From contig JAHDHM010000208.1 of NCBI GenBank assembly GCA_020631315.1, positions 1-6,766 on the forward strand: DNA of 6,766 nucleotides. Direction: 5' to 3'. The notes beneath the pieces were generated by a model, which was given only the letters and a program-made list of their open reading frames with translations, made no database searches and had not been told where the DNA came from. The position numbers were made by a program, and so were the translations under genes. How positions within the stretch are numbered: position 1 is the stretch's first letter; each line of letters starts with the position of its first letter. This DNA comes from Acidimicrobiales bacterium. GTDB taxonomy: Bacteria > Actinomycetota > Acidimicrobiia > Acidimicrobiales > Poriferisodaliceae. Positions 5,333-6,766 of this stretch are shown here, one piece after another.

Positions 5333-6634
5333 ATGACCGATCACGAGTGGGGCTTCGCCACACGCTCGTTGCACGCAGGTACGCCACCCGATCCGACGAC
5401 GGGTGCTCGGGCGATGCCGATCTACCAGTCGACGAGCTTCGTGTTCGAGGACACCCAGGACGCCGCGGACCTCTTCGCCCTGCAGAAGTACGGGACGATC
5501 TACAGCCGGATCTCGAACCCGACGGTCGCGGCGTTCGAGGAGCGGGTCGCGTCCCTCGAGGGTGGCATCGGCGCTGTCGCCACGTCATCGGGTCAGGCCG
5601 CCGAGTTCCTCACGGTCACGGCGCTGTGCGACAGCGGCGACCACGTCGTCGCCGCGGCATCGCTCTACGGCGGCACGGTCACCCAGTTCGACGTCACGCT
5701 GCGCCGCCTCGGCATCGAGACGACGTTCGTGCCATCGCATGACCCAGCCGACTACGCCTCGGCCATCACCGACCGCACGAAGCTGCTCTACACCGAGGTG
5801 ATCGCCAACCCGAGCGGCGCCATCGCCGACATCGCCGGCATGGCCGAAGTGGCGCACGCACACGGCATCCCGCTGGTCATCGACGCCACGTTCGCCAGCC
5901 CCTACCTGTGCCGTCCGATCGAGCACGGGGCCGACATCGTCATCCATTCGGCGACGAAGTTCATCGGCGGTCACGGCACGTCCATCGGTGGCGTCATCGT
6001 CGAGTCCGGCCGGTTCGACTGGGCCAACGGCAGGTTCCCCCACTTCACGGAACCGGTCCCGAGCTACAACGGCCTTCGCTTCGCGGAGAACTTCGGCGAG
6101 TACGCGTTCTGCACGAAGGTCCGCGTCGAGCAGCTCCGTGACGTGGGTGCATCGTTGTCGCCGTTCAACGCGTTCCTGATGCTGCAGGGGCTGGAGACGC
6201 TGCCGTTGCGCATGCGTCAGCACGTGTCGAACGCCCAGGCCGTCGCCGAGTGGCTGGACTCCGACGACCGTGTGGCCTGGGTGGCCTACGGTGGACTCCC
6301 CGACAGTCCCTGGAACGAACGTGCGCAGCGGTACCTGCCCGAGGGTCCCGGTTCGATCTTCTCGTTCGGTGTCGAAGGAGGCCGAGAGGGAGGCGCTCGC
6401 TTCATCGAGAGCCTGCAGATGATCAGCCATCTGGCCAACGTCGGTGACGCGAAGACGCTCGTCATCCATCCGGGGTCGACGACGCATCAGCAGTTGACCG
6501 ATGAGCAGCTGGCGGCATCGGGCGTCGGCGCCGACACGGTGCGCCTGTCGGTCGGCATCGAAGACGTGGAGGACATCGTGTACGACCTCGACCAGGGCCT
6601 GCGGGCTGCGACCGGCCGGGAGCGTGCGTCGTGA
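5333..6634 (+). CDS. metY: O-acetylhomoserine sulfhydrylase (O-acetylhomoserine aminocarboxypropyltransferase)
   Basis: This 433-residue PLP enzyme of the Cys/Met metabolism family joins sulfide (or methanethiol) to O-acetylhomoserine, making homocysteine (or methionine) in the cytosol. The opening FATRSLHAGTPPDPTTGARAMPIYQSTSF is typical of MetY. YSRISNPT (57-64) supplies the phosphate-contacting Tyr and Arg from the neighbouring subunit. SSGQAA (85-90) and SLYGGT (110-115, stacking Tyr112) follow. Asp184 in VIDATFASP binds the pyridine nitrogen, and HSATKFIGGHGTSIGG carries Schiff-base Lys209. The C-terminal HPGSTTHQQL (379-388) and VRLSVGIED with substrate-carboxylate Arg404 complete the active site. 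About 430 residues, and an insertion after the lysine absent from shorter cystathionine gamma-synthase/lyase relatives, support MetY over MetB or methionine gamma-lyase. It has its own strong Shine-Dalgarno 80 bases after the aminotransferase and overlaps the next gene by GTGA. Confidence 0.93.
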   Translation: MTDHEWGFATRSLHAGTPPDPTTGARAMPIYQSTSFVFEDTQDAADLFALQKYGTIYSRISNPTVAAFEERVASLEGGIGAVATSSGQAAEFLTVTALCDSGDHVVAAASLYGGTVTQFDVTLRRLGIETTFVPSHDPADYASAITDRTKLLYTEVIANPSGAIADIAGMAEVAHAHGIPLVIDATFASPYLCRPIEHGADIVIHSATKFIGGHGTSIGGVIVESGRFDWANGRFPHFTEPVPSYNGLRFAENFGEYAFCTKVRVEQLRDVGASLSPFNAFLMLQGLETLPLRMRQHVSNAQAVAEWLDSDDRVAWVAYGGLPDSPWNERAQRYLPEGPGSIFSFGVEGGREGGARFIESLQMISHLANVGDAKTLVIHPGSTTHQQLTDEQLAASGVGADTVRLSVGIEDVEDIVYDLDQGLRAATGRERAS

Positions 6635-6766
6635 GCGGCTGGGTGCCGCCGTCGGCGACCGAACGCAAGGCGATCCTGGATCGTTCGAGGACGGTGGCGA
6701 TCGTGGGCGCGTCGTCGAACCCGGCTCGTGCGTCGAACTTCGTGGCGACCTACCTGCTCAGCAAGG
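6631..6766 (+). CDS. CoA-binding-domain protein (YccU-like), 3' truncated by the window
   Basis: The gene starts with GTG at 6631-6633, whose last three bases plus A overlap the sulfhydrylase stop (GTGA, 6631-6634). The frame stays open to the window edge, giving 45 residues. After a short lead (SGWVPPSATERKAILDRS) comes TVAIVGASSNPARASNFVATYL (21-42). This is the nucleotide-binding beta-alpha turn of the CoA_binding_2/YccU family: G-A-S-x-N-P-x-R followed by a helix. Full members are about 140 residues and lack a proven enzymatic activity. The tight overlap implies translational coupling with the sulfhydrylase, hence a role near sulfur or CoA-thioester metabolism; that role is inference. No upstream Shine-Dalgarno of its own stands out. 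Confidence 0.8.
   Translation, partial: MSGWVPPSATERKAILDRSRTVAIVGASSNPARASNFVATYLLSK

Noticed and set aside
5585..6487. 300-codon open frame on the - strand opposite the sulfhydrylase gene
   Set aside because: It has the same shadow composition and no motif or ribosome-binding site, while the sense protein is complete and well recognised.
1..6766. Mobile element, CRISPR array, toxin-antitoxin or phage-defence system
   Set aside because: No transposase, integrase, regularly spaced repeats, nuclease or small paired ORFs are visible. All gene-sized frames are accounted for by metabolic or regulatory genes with uniform codon use.

Overview
The window is high-GC DNA (roughly two thirds G+C by eye). 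Its codons end mostly in G or C, the genes are tightly packed with 4-base start/stop overlaps, and at least one pair of promoters looks leaderless. This fits an actinobacterium. An Acidimicrobiia/Ilumatobacter-like source is my guess from general protein character, not something the sequence proves.

Layout: the window opens with the 3' end of an unidentified gene on the + strand (1-267). It converges, with one base between stop codons, on a three-gene minus-strand operon. Read in its own direction this operon is a stand-alone GNAT acetyltransferase (2399-1692), an Lrp/AsnC regulator (1695-1255) and an agmatinase-family ureohydrolase (1258-269), joined by two ATGA overlaps. A 111-base divergent region (2400-2510) holds candidate leaderless promoters for both directions and a repeated CCGAATC motif. 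On the + strand follow an FAD-dependent amine/amino-acid oxidoreductase of the DAO/PuuB superfamily (2511-3920) and a class III PLP aminotransferase resembling the AGT2/GABA-transaminase group (3969-5252). After an 80-base gap with inverted repeats comes a second unit: O-acetylhomoserine sulfhydrylase (5333-6634), overlapped by GTGA with a CoA-binding-domain protein that runs off the window (6631-6766).

How they may work together: the Lrp regulator, ureohydrolase, acetyltransferase, oxidase and aminotransferase form a plausible divergent regulon for breaking down a guanidino compound or polyamine. For example agmatine would go to putrescine and on to 4-carbon amino/semialdehyde products, or a guanidino acid would go to its amino acid and then be transaminated. 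The glutamine-synthetase-like ligase, aldehyde dehydrogenase and gamma-glutamyl hydrolase of the classical Puu route are not in the window, so the exact substrate is open. The final two genes belong to sulfur assimilation/methionine synthesis and appear to be a separate transcription unit.

No tRNA, rRNA, CRISPR, insertion sequence or phage gene is visible. The region reads as ordinary chromosomal metabolism. The most interesting points are the unusual GNAT, the divergent regulon, and its possible paired leaderless promoters.
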